Under the pieces are notes generated by a model that was not told the origin of the DNA, searched no databases, and saw nothing but the letters and a program-made list of their open reading frames with translations. A stretch of DNA of 64,000 nt from Vibrio sp. D404a (GTDB lineage: Bacteria; Pseudomonadota; Gammaproteobacteria; Enterobacterales; Vibrionaceae): NCBI RefSeq assembly GCF_030248535.1, contig NZ_JAHGAJ010000036.1, positions 41,208 to 105,207 of the forward strand. Direction: 5' to 3'. Numbering within the stretch: the first letter of the stretch is position 1; every line of letters begins with the position of its first letter. The position numbers and the translations under genes were made by a program. Positions 28,092 through 37,118 of the stretch are shown here, in pieces.

Positions 28092-28633
28092 CTATTCAAT
28101 CAGACCTAAGATCTCTTTAAACTCGGGCGCACGACAGTCTTCGACCATTTCGTATAAACACATTTCAACGCCCGTCAATCCAACACCATTCGCAGTGAGC
28201 TTAGCCATAGCAAGCGCTTTGTTTGCCGCCGTTCTTGACGCTGTGCAATCCGTTACAAGCTCTACTCGGTAACCCATTTTTCGCAAAGATAAAGCCGTTT
28301 GATAAACGCAGATATGCGCTTCGACCCCACAGATTAGCCATGTGTCGACCTTAGTATTCTCTACCGCCAATTTAAACGTGGCTTCTTTGCACCCATCAAA
28401 AGTGTATTTAGCGATGGCTAGATGATCTTGTGCCAGCACTTCACGAATCGGCTCAGCTGTTGGACCTAAACGCTCTGGATTCTGTTCTAACCATACGATA
28501 GGTAAATTGAGCGCTTTCGCTCCTTTCACCAACTTAGTGGTATTTTCAATTACAACATCACTTTCATGCATCAAGGTCGCCAGCTTGCCTTGAACATCAA
28601 CGACGATCAGTCCTGTATTTTTTTAGATAACAT
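28092..28633 (-). pseudogene. Isochorismatase-like hydrolase, second copy, frameshifted
   Basis: 542 bp, exactly one base shorter than the intact copy at 17353-17895 and nearly identical in product. The missing base lies in a seven-T run (plus strand about 28617-28624), which would read MLSKK and then meet a stop at the ninth codon. An internal ATG at 28574 could give a 160-aa product lacking the first catalytic Asp segment. The single homopolymer loss could be a real mutation, a phase-variable tract or a sequencing error. Confidence 0.8.
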
Positions 28634-28658
28634 CTTCACCTCCTATGAGTTAATTACC

Positions 28659-29261
28659 TTACAACGATGCTAATTTTCCATAAATATACGCAAGCTCAGC
28701 CACCGTTTTAGCCGAGAACCTTTTTAACAGGCTTGCGCGATGCACTTCCACGGTTCGCATCGCAATACAAAGCTCGTCCGCAATGCGGATATTGCGCTTG
28801 CCCGCGATAATCAAACGCAGAATGTCTTTCTCTCTTGGCGTCAGCGATTCATAAGCAGCTTTCGCGCCCGCGATATCGAGGTTCGCTGCCGACTGAACTT
28901 GCCCTTTAAGGATCGCTTGTGCGAGATCTGCCCCTTTTACTGGCTTTTGAAAAAAATCGACCGCTCCGGCTTGCAGCGCATCGACCGCCATTGGTACATC
29001 GCCATGCCCTGTTAAGTAGATGACCGCTAGAGGACTTTTGGCTTCATTGAGAATCTGATGGACTTGTTGACCCCGCAAGTTCGGCATTCGGCTATCGAGA
29101 ATCACGCATCCCGCTTGTTGAGTGTCAACGCCATCAAGAAATGCCTGACCATCAGCAAACGTGGTGACTAAAAAGTCGTGCTCCTCAAGCATAAACGCTA
29201 AAGAATCTCGCACTGACTCATCATCGTCGACCACAAATACGGGCAGTTGCTTGTCACTCAT
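28659..29261 (-). CDS. ttrR: Tetrathionate response regulator TtrR
   Basis: 200 aa FixJ/NarL-type regulator. The receiver domain has DDD near the start, the phosphorylated Asp in VILDSRMPN and the Lys in FFQKPVKG. The output domain has a LuxR-type HTH (LTPREKDILRLIIAGKRNIRIADELCIAMRTVEVHRASLLKRF). It begins one base before the end of ttrS, so the pair is coupled. TtrR activates the ttr genes in response to tetrathionate. I propose that it binds the palindromes at 31241 and 36417. Confidence 0.92.
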   Translation of the reverse strand: MSDKQLPVFVVDDDESVRDSLAFMLEEHDFLVTTFADGQAFLDGVDTQQAGCVILDSRMPNLRGQQVHQILNEAKSPLAVIYLTGHGDVPMAVDALQAGAVDFFQKPVKGADLAQAILKGQVQSAANLDIAGAKAAYESLTPREKDILRLIIAGKRNIRIADELCIAMRTVEVHRASLLKRFSAKTVAELAYIYGKLASL

Positions 29262-31148
29262 TTACTTCTCCTGCGGATTTTCATTGTTATTATTTGAGGC
29301 TGGTTTATTGACTGATGCCAAGCCCTCTGCCTGATAAGGCAAAGTCAATTCGACCAAGCAACCATGCGGTTCAATCGATTGAATACTGAATTCTCCGGCG
29401 TGCATTTCCATCACATCTCGGCAAATCGCCAATCCCAACCCTAGCCCTTCTTGTTTCGTACTGACAAACGCATCGGTCGGGTTGTCATGCTCTAACCCAG
29501 TACCATTATCAACCACCCGAATCGACAGGCTTTGTGCTTGATAATCCGTGTGAAGCGCAATTTTTCCTTGATGGTCACTGGGATGATTTTCAGCGTACAT
29601 CACACAAGCATCGATCGAGTTGTTAATGACGTTCACTAATACTTGCTGTAAACCCACGGCATCGGCTTCTGTTAATTGGGGTTGTCCTTCGGTGCTGCGC
29701 ACCACTTCAATGCTGTGTTTGTGTAAGCGGAAGTTTAACAGCTCAATCGTATCAGCAATCAGTTGTTCTATATCGCATATCGCCATGTCGACACTGCGCT
29801 TTTTAATCAAGGTTCGAAGGCGACAAACGATCGCATCGGCACGCTCTACTTGGGTCTGGATTTTTTCTAATACCGGAACAATATCTTCATGTGGACGCTT
29901 CTTGGCTAAGCGCAACAAACCTCCTTCGCTATAGTTTCTAATTGCGGCCAAAGGCTGGTTGATCTCGTGTGCCAGACTGCTACCCAATTCACCAACAATA
30001 GCCACTCGTTGTGAGTGTTCCAGCATTTCACTCTTTTCCTTTAAACGAGACAAAGTTGCCTCGAGCGCCTTTTTGCTTTTGCTAAATCGGTACTCCAACC
30101 AGAAGTGATAGCCATTGAGTACAATCACAAACAGGAACAGAGCCCATGCCCACTCCTGATGCAAGCGCAACCAACGAAGTGCTTCTCTCCACCAAGGTTG
30201 TTGCAGTGGATGGAGATCCATTGCTTGATAGAGTTTATCAATAGACAGCAGACTGACCGGAGATGTCCAACCGGAGGCTTTGGCAGCAATCGCCGCAGCA
30301 TGTTCCTCCGGCATAGAAAGCAAGGCTCGGCTTATTTGCTTCGCCAGTGTCGACGACCCTCGTTCGGTTTTAGCAAATGACCAGTTTGGGTACAACGGCG
30401 TTGACACCGCACAGTCGGTTTGAGGAAGTTCAAGCGGACTTAACACCCGCAATTGTCCCTCTTCCAATAATCCTTCACCTTCCATTTGTTCAACAAGACA
30501 AGCAGGTACAACTGCCGCTTCTACAGTGTGGTCACGCAATTGGTAAAGATTGGCGTCTATCGGAAAACCTAAGTAACGCACATCCGAGAAAAAATCATTC
30601 GGACCAAGCCCCCGTTCAATAATTTGATAACGCAGCGTTAAGTAACCACCAAACGCCTTTTCTGATACCGCGGCAATCGGCAAACCGGACACATCATTGA
30701 GAGTGGAATAAGGCGAATCAGAACGCACCACCAGCGCAGAGCCAATGCCGTAATTGGAGTGTTCTGGCGCTTGACTGGTCAACGTCGCTATCCAAGACAA
30801 GGCGTATTGACGTCCCAAGCGCACCGCTTGTCCGGGGTTAGTGAGAATGAAGTCCATGCTTTGGTTTTCAACCGCTTCGGTCATGCCATCGAGATCTAAC
30901 GGATGGAGAACAAACCGGACTTCAGGGATCTGTTGATTGAGCCAGTCAATCGTCGGTTGCCAACGCTGCTCCGCATATAAATGGCCGCGTATGGCTAACA
31001 CACCCACATCGACTTGCGGTTTAGAGGATGCGCTGGAATCTAATGTTTGTGTTGGTGCTGCGTGTACAAAAGAAACCGTGAGGTAGCCGAGTATGAGACT
31101 GATGAAAACAATCCATAAGCGAATGAAGTTTCTTGTTTTTTTCATCAT
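29262..31148 (-). CDS. ttrS: Tetrathionate sensor histidine kinase TtrS
   Basis: About 628 aa. A signal/anchor (FIRLWIVFISLILGYLTVSFVHA) is followed by a PhnD-type periplasmic binding domain, a second membrane helix (WAWALFLFVIVLNGYHFWL), and a kinase core with the phospho-accepting His in ELGSSLAHEINQPLAAIRN and ATP-binding N and G boxes (NVINNSIDAC, VDNGTGL, GLGLGLAICR). A longer start at 31181 lacks a ribosome binding site; ATG 31148 follows GAGGGA. The PhnD-like domain is typical of tetrathionate sensors. Confidence 0.9.
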   Translation of the reverse strand: MMKKTRNFIRLWIVFISLILGYLTVSFVHAAPTQTLDSSASSKPQVDVGVLAIRGHLYAEQRWQPTIDWLNQQIPEVRFVLHPLDLDGMTEAVENQSMDFILTNPGQAVRLGRQYALSWIATLTSQAPEHSNYGIGSALVVRSDSPYSTLNDVSGLPIAAVSEKAFGGYLTLRYQIIERGLGPNDFFSDVRYLGFPIDANLYQLRDHTVEAAVVPACLVEQMEGEGLLEEGQLRVLSPLELPQTDCAVSTPLYPNWSFAKTERGSSTLAKQISRALLSMPEEHAAAIAAKASGWTSPVSLLSIDKLYQAMDLHPLQQPWWREALRWLRLHQEWAWALFLFVIVLNGYHFWLEYRFSKSKKALEATLSRLKEKSEMLEHSQRVAIVGELGSSLAHEINQPLAAIRNYSEGGLLRLAKKRPHEDIVPVLEKIQTQVERADAIVCRLRTLIKKRSVDMAICDIEQLIADTIELLNFRLHKHSIEVVRSTEGQPQLTEADAVGLQQVLVNVINNSIDACVMYAENHPSDHQGKIALHTDYQAQSLSIRVVDNGTGLEHDNPTDAFVSTKQEGLGLGLAICRDVMEMHAGEFSIQSIEPHGCLVELTLPYQAEGLASVNKPASNNNNENPQEK

Positions 31149-31219
31149 GAATGACGTCTTATCCCTCTGCGTTTGGAACATCAGAATAACAGCAACTTAG
31201 CGTAATCCACATTTGTTTT

Positions 31220-31235
31220 AGATCAACTTTGATCT
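31220..31235. promoter_or_regulatory. 16-bp palindrome upstream of ttrB
   Basis: AGATCAACTTTGATCT, a perfect inverted repeat with a CT centre, about 85 bp before ttrB. The half-site order is opposite to an FNR box. Role unknown; it may bind an anaerobic or global regulator. Confidence 0.4.
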
Positions 31236-31240
31236 CGGTA

Positions 31241-31254
31241 TGTGGAAATCCACT
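31241..31254. promoter_or_regulatory. Candidate TtrR-binding site before ttrB
   Basis: TGTGGAAATCCACT, a near-perfect inverted repeat ending 65 bp before the ttrB ATG. The same motif, TGTGGATTTCCACA, lies at the same distance before tsdB and nowhere else was noticed in the window. Confidence 0.6.
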
Positions 31255-31319
31255 ATATCGGTACACGGCTGCAATTCTGACAATGAAAACAAGCTCTAAT
31301 CAATCTTAGCAGGTGAGTT

Positions 31320-32087
31320 ATGGATTCCACCAAACGCCGTTTTCTCAGTGCCGTTACCGCAGGTGCAGCGCTGATTCCAATCGCCGGAATTGGCACAGCC
31401 ACAGCAGGCACTGTGATCAGAAATAACAATCAACCCGACCGCAAGGGCCAAGTCGGTAAACGCTACGCCATGGTTGTCGATTTACGTAAATGTGTTGGCT
31501 GTCAGGCTTGCACTGTCGGTTGCAGCATCGAAAACCAAGCCCCTATTGGCCAGTTCCGAACCACAGTAAAACAGTATGAAGTCACCCTCGATGATGGATC
31601 AACCGCGACAGAAGAAGTGAAATCTTTCATGCTGCCGCGTTTGTGTAACCACTGTGATAACCCACCGTGTGTGGCCGTTTGTCCGGTGCAAGCCACCTTC
31701 CAACGAGAAGACGGCATCGTGATGGTCGATAACAGTCGCTGCGTGGCCTGTGCTTACTGCGTTCAAGCCTGTCCTTACGATGCGCGCTTTATCAACGAAG
31801 AGACCCTAACTGCGGACAAATGTACTTTCTGCGCACATCGCCTCGAAGAAGGTTTGCTGCCTGCTTGTGTGGAAACATGCGTCGGTGGTGCTCGTGTGAT
31901 TGGTGATATCAACGATCCGAACAGCGAAGTTCGCCGCCTGATGACGCAGCACCAAGACGACATCAAGGTGCTTAAGCCAAACGAAGACACCAAACCCCAC
32001 GTGTTCTACATCGGAATGAATGAACGCTTCACTCAACAGATTGAAGGTCAGCCTGCGATTTACGATCCACAAGGAGAAAAAGCATGA
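31320..32087 (+). CDS. ttrB: Tetrathionate reductase iron-sulfur subunit TtrB
   Basis: 255 aa. The N-terminus KRRFLSAVTAGAALIPIAG resembles a Tat signal. Four [4Fe-4S] motifs follow: CVGCQACTVGC, CNHCDNPPCVAVC, CVACAYCVQAC and CTFCAHRLEEGLLPACVETC. This protein passes electrons from TtrC to TtrA on the periplasmic side. The gene overlaps ttrC by 4 bp. The candidate TtrR site lies 65 bp upstream of its start. Confidence 0.93.
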   Translation: MDSTKRRFLSAVTAGAALIPIAGIGTATAGTVIRNNNQPDRKGQVGKRYAMVVDLRKCVGCQACTVGCSIENQAPIGQFRTTVKQYEVTLDDGSTATEEVKSFMLPRLCNHCDNPPCVAVCPVQATFQREDGIVMVDNSRCVACAYCVQACPYDARFINEETLTADKCTFCAHRLEEGLLPACVETCVGGARVIGDINDPNSEVRRLMTQHQDDIKVLKPNEDTKPHVFYIGMNERFTQQIEGQPAIYDPQGEKA

Positions 32088-33181
32088 ACATAACCGAAGT
32101 GCTCGTACAGCCTCAGGCCATCGCTTGGCTTCCTTGGGCGGTGCAATATTTCTTCTACATCGGCTCAGCTTATGCGGCGGCTATTTTGTTCTTAATCGCG
32201 CTGTTGTTTGAATCTCACACTAGCCATCGTCTGCGCGCAGCCTTAGTGCTGACTCTTGCGATTGGTGCGATCGTTGGCCCGCTCGCGTTAACAGGCGATC
32301 TCCACCAGCCGGGGCGTGCTTGGCATTTCTACGCACATCTCACCCCTTGGTCTTGGATGTCATTAGGTTCGTTGTTCTTACCGCTGTTCTCAGGCTTGGC
32401 TGTGGCAACGGCATGGTTATATCTGCGTCATGATTTGATCAGCCTTGAAGCCCAACCGGGCAAAGCGCTTCGTCTAATTTCTAAGTTGTCACTTGGTCGC
32501 TGGCAGACCAGCCGCAGATTGATGATGGCCGCCGCTCTGGCAACCGTTCTGTCTGGATTGAGCATTGCACTCTACACTGGCGCTGAAATCGCCGTCGTGA
32601 AATCTCGTTCATTGTGGCACCAACCGGCATCACCTGTAATTTGGTTTGTTACCGCATTCATTGGCGCCGTCGGCTTTACACTGCTTGCTTGGTTACTCAT
32701 CCCGTCTAAAACCGAAAAGCTCAGCTTTGGCGATACTCGCCTGCTGCGTCAAACAACAACACTGAGCGGTGTATTGGCACTACTACTGATCCCTATTTGG
32801 GCTTCAAACAATGCTTCTTTCTCACTGTATTCTGAATCCGTGTGGGTCAACCATATCGCCCTATTAACCGTGTTCCTATTAGCCAGCGTATTGCTTTCTC
32901 TGTTCATATTACGCGATTCAGGATCGAACTTTATCCGCTTACTAATTGTATCGGCGATGACACTAACCACAGCATGGACTGTTCGTTGGATCACCATGAT
33001 GGAAGTACAAACCATCGCTAAGTTCGATGTTGGCCCATATCCATACGACTTGCCGATTGGCAGTAACGGTCTGCTCGGCATCATCGGCATGTTTGGTCTG
33101 TGGATTGCGCTGGCATTACTTGGTTCCGAACTGATTCAACCAAAGCGTGAATCAACACCTTCAACCCTAACTCAACACTGA
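32084..33181 (+). CDS. ttrC: Tetrathionate reductase membrane subunit TtrC
   Basis: 365 aa NrfD/PsrC-type integral membrane protein with about nine to ten helices (for example YFFYIGSAYAAAILFLIALLF near the start). It oxidises membrane quinol and anchors TtrAB. The start overlaps the end of ttrB (ATGA). Confidence 0.92.
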   Translation: MNITEVLVQPQAIAWLPWAVQYFFYIGSAYAAAILFLIALLFESHTSHRLRAALVLTLAIGAIVGPLALTGDLHQPGRAWHFYAHLTPWSWMSLGSLFLPLFSGLAVATAWLYLRHDLISLEAQPGKALRLISKLSLGRWQTSRRLMMAAALATVLSGLSIALYTGAEIAVVKSRSLWHQPASPVIWFVTAFIGAVGFTLLAWLLIPSKTEKLSFGDTRLLRQTTTLSGVLALLLIPIWASNNASFSLYSESVWVNHIALLTVFLLASVLLSLFILRDSGSNFIRLLIVSAMTLTTAWTVRWITMMEVQTIAKFDVGPYPYDLPIGSNGLLGIIGMFGLWIALALLGSELIQPKRESTPSTLTQH

Positions 33182-33198
33182 TCTAAGAGGATTTCATT

Positions 33199-36100
33199 AT
33201 GGATAACAAACGCCGTCAGTTTTTGAAATCTGGCATTGCTGTGGGAGCGCTTGGCGCCTTTGCTGCGGGCTACGCAACCACCACTAAACACATGGTAGAA
33301 GGTGCTATTCACGGTACTGCGGGTGAGAAAACCCGTGATATTCACCACGGCAACTCACTTGAACCCGAATACAAGGTGAACGACAAGGGCAACTTAATTC
33401 CTAACCCGAATCAGCGTGTTGCGCCATCCATGTGTTTTGGTTGTTGGAGCTTATGTGGTTTACGCGTTCGTATCGACAATCGCAACGACGAGATCCTGCG
33501 CATTTCGGGCAACCCATACCACCCGTTATCACATCAGCAGCACATTCCATTTGAGACGCCAGTAAAAGACGCTTACTTGAGCTTGGCGGGTGAAAACGGT
33601 TTAGAGGGCCGTTCTACAGCGTGTGCTCGCGGTAACGGCATGATGGAAATCCGTAATAGCCCTTATCGTATAACCCAACCACTAAAGCGTGTAGGCAAAC
33701 GTGGTGAAGGCAAATGGGAACCGATCAGCTACGAACAGCTGGTGGATGAAGTCGTTAACGGTGGCGATCTGTTTGGCGAAGGTCATGTCGAAGGTTTGAA
33801 AGACATTCGTGACCTCACTACGCCCGTTGATCCGCAAAACCCAGAATACGGCCCGAAAGCCAACCAACTGTTGATGACTAACGCCGGTAACGAAGGCCGC
33901 GACGACATCTTCAAACGTTTTGCTTTTAATAGCTTTGGTACGCGTAACTTTGGCCATCATGGTTCTTACTGTGGCTATGCTTTCCGTGCCGGCAGTGGCG
34001 CGTTTATGAACGATTTGGATAAGAACGCCCACTTAAAGCCAGACTTCGATAATGCCGAATACGTTATTTTTATTGGCATGTCACCAGCACAAGCGGGAAA
34101 CCCGTTCAAACGTCAGGCTCGCCAGCTAGCCAAAGCACGCACCGAAGGCAAACTCGAATACACCATCATCACGCCGAGCTTGCCAGCAGGTTCATCCAGC
34201 CTTGCCGCGGGTGATAATAACCATTGGATGCCAATTAAACCGGGGACAGATTCCGCCTTGGTCCTTGGTATGATTCAGTGGATCATCAATAACGAACGCT
34301 ACAACAAAACCTTCCTCGCTCAACCGGGCGAAACAGCAATGAAAAAGGCAGGTACCGCACATTGGTGTAACGCAACACACCTTGTGATCAGTGATGAATC
34401 TCACTCACGTAATGGGCATTTCTTGCGTGCTTCTGAAATGGGCATGCCATTTGAAGGAAAACCCCTATCTGAGACCGACCCGTATGTAATTGTCGATGCG
34501 CAAAGTGGCGAATTTAGCGTACACAAGCAGGCTGCAGAAGCATCGTTGTTTGTCGACCAAGATGTAGAGCTGGCATCTGGTGTCGTCCGCGTTAAGTCAT
34601 CCTTGCAACGTTTGAAAGAAGAAGCGTTTAAATACGATCTTGACTTCTACAGCGAGCAATGTGAAATCCCTGTCGACCAAATCATTGCACTCGCAAAACG
34701 CTTTACCAGTCATGGTACAAGAGCGGTAGTCGATACGCATGGTGGCAACATGCACACCAATGGTTTCTACAACGCCTTCACCATCATGATGCTCAATGCC
34801 TTGATTGGTAATATCAACATGAAAGGCGGCGCGATGGCAAAAGCGGGTGGTTATCCAACATCTGCGGCAGGGCCTCGTTACGACTTCACCAAGTTTGAAG
34901 GCAAAGTGGGACCCAAAGGCGTGTTCCTTTCACGCAGCAAATTCCCTTACCAAAAAACCAGCGAATACAAACGTCGTGTTGAAGCCGGTGAATCACCGTA
35001 TCCAACACGCGCACCTTGGTATCCGTTTGCAGCGCCTTTACTTACTGAGCACCTATCGGCAGCGATCGATGGCTATCCATACCGAGTGAAAGCGTGGATC
35101 AACCACATGGCGAACCCAATTTATGGCGTGCCGGGTTTAAAAACGCTGCTTGAAGACAAGCTAAAAGATCCAAAGCAGCTGGGTTTGATCGTCTCTATCG
35201 ATGCCTTTATCAACGAAACTACGGCTCTCTCGGATTACATCGTGCCAGATACGGTCACTTACGAAAGCTGGGGGATGGCGTCACCTTGGCACGATGTGCC
35301 AGTGAAAACCGTGACAGCACGTTGGCCAATTGTGGAATCACGCACAGAAAAAACCGAAGACGGTCGCAGTATCTGCTTAGAAAATTTCCTAATCGATGTA
35401 GCGAAGAAGATGCATCTAGGCGGCTTTGGTGACAACGCCCTCAAAGATTCAGGTGGTCGTTGGCACAGTATTCACGCCGCAGAAGACTTTTACCTGCGTT
35501 CTGCTGCCAACCTTGCCTACGTGAAAGGCGGCGTTCCGGAAGTGAGTGCGGAAGACATCGCTTGGTCTGGGCTTGAGCGCCTACTACCAAGCATGCAAAA
35601 AGCACTAACTCCGGATGAGATGAAGCGTGTCGCGTACATTTTTGCTCGCGGTGGTCGTTTTGAAAACGCCACAGAAGCCTACAAAGGAGAGCAAATGAAG
35701 TACAGGTGGACACGTCCAGTCGCGATTTGGAATGACCGCGTAGGGAGCGCTAGAAACACCATGACGGGCGATTTCTACAGCGGCTGCCCGACTTGGCACC
35801 CGCAAAAACTGGCAGACGGCACACCACTCGAAACAAAGTACCCGAAAGCAGAGTGGCCATTCAGCCTGACTAACTTTAAATCGAACATTCACAGCGCGGT
35901 ATCCAATTTGTCACCACGCTTGAACTCGATTAAAGGTGTTAACCCTGTTTATATCCATCCAACGGATGCCGCTGCGGCAGGCATTCAAACTGGCGATCAT
36001 TTCGTGATTGAAACACCTGGAGCGAGCACCACGGCGCTCGCAATGGTCATGGCTGGTATTCGCCAAGGCACACTCGGTTTTGAACATGGCTTTGGTCACA

Positions 36101-36291
36101 CTGAACTCGGTCAGCGGGCACACTGGATTGGTGATAAGCAGCAACCTGTGAAAACCAGTGGTCATGACGGTGTCAATATCAACGATATTGGTTTGATTGA
36201 CCCAACTCGTAAAGGCAAAGGCGTGATGCTAGATTGGGTGGTTGGTGCGGCGGCTCGCCAATCTCTACCAGCCAAGATCCGCAAAGTGTAA
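33199..36291 (+). CDS. ttrA: Tetrathionate reductase catalytic subunit TtrA
   Basis: 1030 aa molybdopterin oxidoreductase, the usual size for TtrA. A Tat signal (KRRQFLKSGIAVGALGAFAAG) precedes a [4Fe-4S] site (MCFGCWSLCGLRV with a later Cys in RSTACARGNG). The molybdopterin-binding domains run to a C-terminal dinucleotide-binding part. It reduces tetrathionate to thiosulfate in the periplasm during anaerobic respiration. It begins 17 bp after ttrC and ends before a strong hairpin at 36308. Confidence 0.95.
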   Translation: MDNKRRQFLKSGIAVGALGAFAAGYATTTKHMVEGAIHGTAGEKTRDIHHGNSLEPEYKVNDKGNLIPNPNQRVAPSMCFGCWSLCGLRVRIDNRNDEILRISGNPYHPLSHQQHIPFETPVKDAYLSLAGENGLEGRSTACARGNGMMEIRNSPYRITQPLKRVGKRGEGKWEPISYEQLVDEVVNGGDLFGEGHVEGLKDIRDLTTPVDPQNPEYGPKANQLLMTNAGNEGRDDIFKRFAFNSFGTRNFGHHGSYCGYAFRAGSGAFMNDLDKNAHLKPDFDNAEYVIFIGMSPAQAGNPFKRQARQLAKARTEGKLEYTIITPSLPAGSSSLAAGDNNHWMPIKPGTDSALVLGMIQWIINNERYNKTFLAQPGETAMKKAGTAHWCNATHLVISDESHSRNGHFLRASEMGMPFEGKPLSETDPYVIVDAQSGEFSVHKQAAEASLFVDQDVELASGVVRVKSSLQRLKEEAFKYDLDFYSEQCEIPVDQIIALAKRFTSHGTRAVVDTHGGNMHTNGFYNAFTIMMLNALIGNINMKGGAMAKAGGYPTSAAGPRYDFTKFEGKVGPKGVFLSRSKFPYQKTSEYKRRVEAGESPYPTRAPWYPFAAPLLTEHLSAAIDGYPYRVKAWINHMANPIYGVPGLKTLLEDKLKDPKQLGLIVSIDAFINETTALSDYIVPDTVTYESWGMASPWHDVPVKTVTARWPIVESRTEKTEDGRSICLENFLIDVAKKMHLGGFGDNALKDSGGRWHSIHAAEDFYLRSAANLAYVKGGVPEVSAEDIAWSGLERLLPSMQKALTPDEMKRVAYIFARGGRFENATEAYKGEQMKYRWTRPVAIWNDRVGSARNTMTGDFYSGCPTWHPQKLADGTPLETKYPKAEWPFSLTNFKSNIHSAVSNLSPRLNSIKGVNPVYIHPTDAAAAGIQTGDHFVIETPGASTTALAMVMAGIRQGTLGFEHGFGHTELGQRAHWIGDKQQPVKTSGHDGVNINDIGLIDPTRKGKGVMLDWVVGAAARQSLPAKIRKV

Positions 36292-36307
36292 TCCGTTCAC
36301 TCCGTTA

Positions 36308-36340
36308 GGCTTCTCCTTGTAGTGGGGGAAGCCTTTTATT
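36308..36340 (+). terminator. Intrinsic terminator after ttrA
   Basis: Stem GGCTTCTCC / GGGGAAGCC (one G-T pair) followed by TTTTATT. It separates ttrBCA from the heptamer repeat and tsdBA, so tsdBA probably has its own promoter. Confidence 0.8.
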
Positions 36341-36388
36341 CACCTATCACCTATCACCTATCACCTATCACCTATCACCTATCACCTA
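36341..36388. repeat. Heptanucleotide tandem repeat (CACCTAT, 6.9 copies)
   Basis: A perfect 48-bp run of the 7-bp unit CACCTAT directly after the ttrA terminator and about 30 bp before the tsdB operator. It has the form of a simple-sequence tract that could vary in copy number. Confidence 0.95.
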
Positions 36389-36416
36389 GAAGACTAACAG
36401 CCATACCCATCATTTA

Positions 36417-36430
36417 TGTGGATTTCCACA
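36417..36430. promoter_or_regulatory. Candidate TtrR-binding site before tsdB
   Basis: Perfect 14-bp palindrome TGTGGATTTCCACA ending 64 bp before the tsdB ATG. It differs from the ttrB site at three positions (two in the centre, one at the end). Confidence 0.6.
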
Positions 36431-36494
36431 ATAGTCACGCTGATGAACAATCACCAAAATAGCGCGCTCAAATAATAATCAAATGTGAGTCAGC

Positions 36495-37118
36495 ATGTTT
36501 CGTAATGTTTTATTGGTTGTACTTTTCTGGAGTACCACCACTTTTGCAGCCCAAGCCAAGGACATCCCTGAACAAGGGGAGATCTGTACTGGATGTCACG
36601 GCGTCGACGGTAAGGGGCAAACCGGTATTGCGCCAATGTTAGCTGGGCTGAATATCGAATATATGGAAGCTCAGCTAACGCTTTTCTCTAGCGACAAACG
36701 ACATAGTGTCCTAATGAAAGGGATCGCCGACGGACTGAATGATCCGCAAGCTCGCTTAGAGGTTCTAGAGTACTTCTCAAGCCTTCCGACTTGGGAGTTC
36801 ACCGAACTCGAACAGCGAGGGTCGCAAGCCGATATCACTAACCCATACCGAAAACTGGTCTACCAAGGCGACTGGGATAGAAATATCCCGGCTTGTTCAA
36901 CCTGTCATGGAGCAAGCGGTATGGGCGTTGATAAGTTTCCACGCCTAGCAAGTCAACAGGCGGACTACCTACAAAACCAATTACATGCTTGGAAGAATGG
37001 CACCCGCAGTGGCGATCCGCTCAACATGATGGGCAGTATTGCCAAAAAACTCACCGATACAGAGATCGAAAATCTATCTTACTACTTTGCGTCTTTTCGC
37101 TATGAGGAATCGAAATGA
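36495..37118 (+). CDS. tsdB: Dihaem cytochrome c4-type protein, probable TsdB
   Basis: 207 aa with a signal peptide (MFRNVLLVVLFWSTTTFAAQA) and two haem-binding sites, CTGCH at residues 31-35 and CSTCH about 100 residues later. The two c-type domains fit the c4 family. Cotranscription with tsdA (4-bp overlap, ATGA) fits TsdB, an electron partner of the thiosulfate dehydrogenase TsdA. It acts in the periplasm. Confidence 0.82.
   Translation: MFRNVLLVVLFWSTTTFAAQAKDIPEQGEICTGCHGVDGKGQTGIAPMLAGLNIEYMEAQLTLFSSDKRHSVLMKGIADGLNDPQARLEVLEYFSSLPTWEFTELEQRGSQADITNPYRKLVYQGDWDRNIPACSTCHGASGMGVDKFPRLASQQADYLQNQLHAWKNGTRSGDPLNMMGSIAKKLTDTEIENLSYYFASFRYEESK

Noticed and set aside
29620..30622. Plus-strand reading frames opposite ttrS
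   Set aside because: Antisense shadows; ttrS has complete kinase motifs.
36341..36388. Possible CRISPR-like repeat
   Set aside because: It is a 7-bp unit tandem tract without spacers; a simple-sequence repeat.
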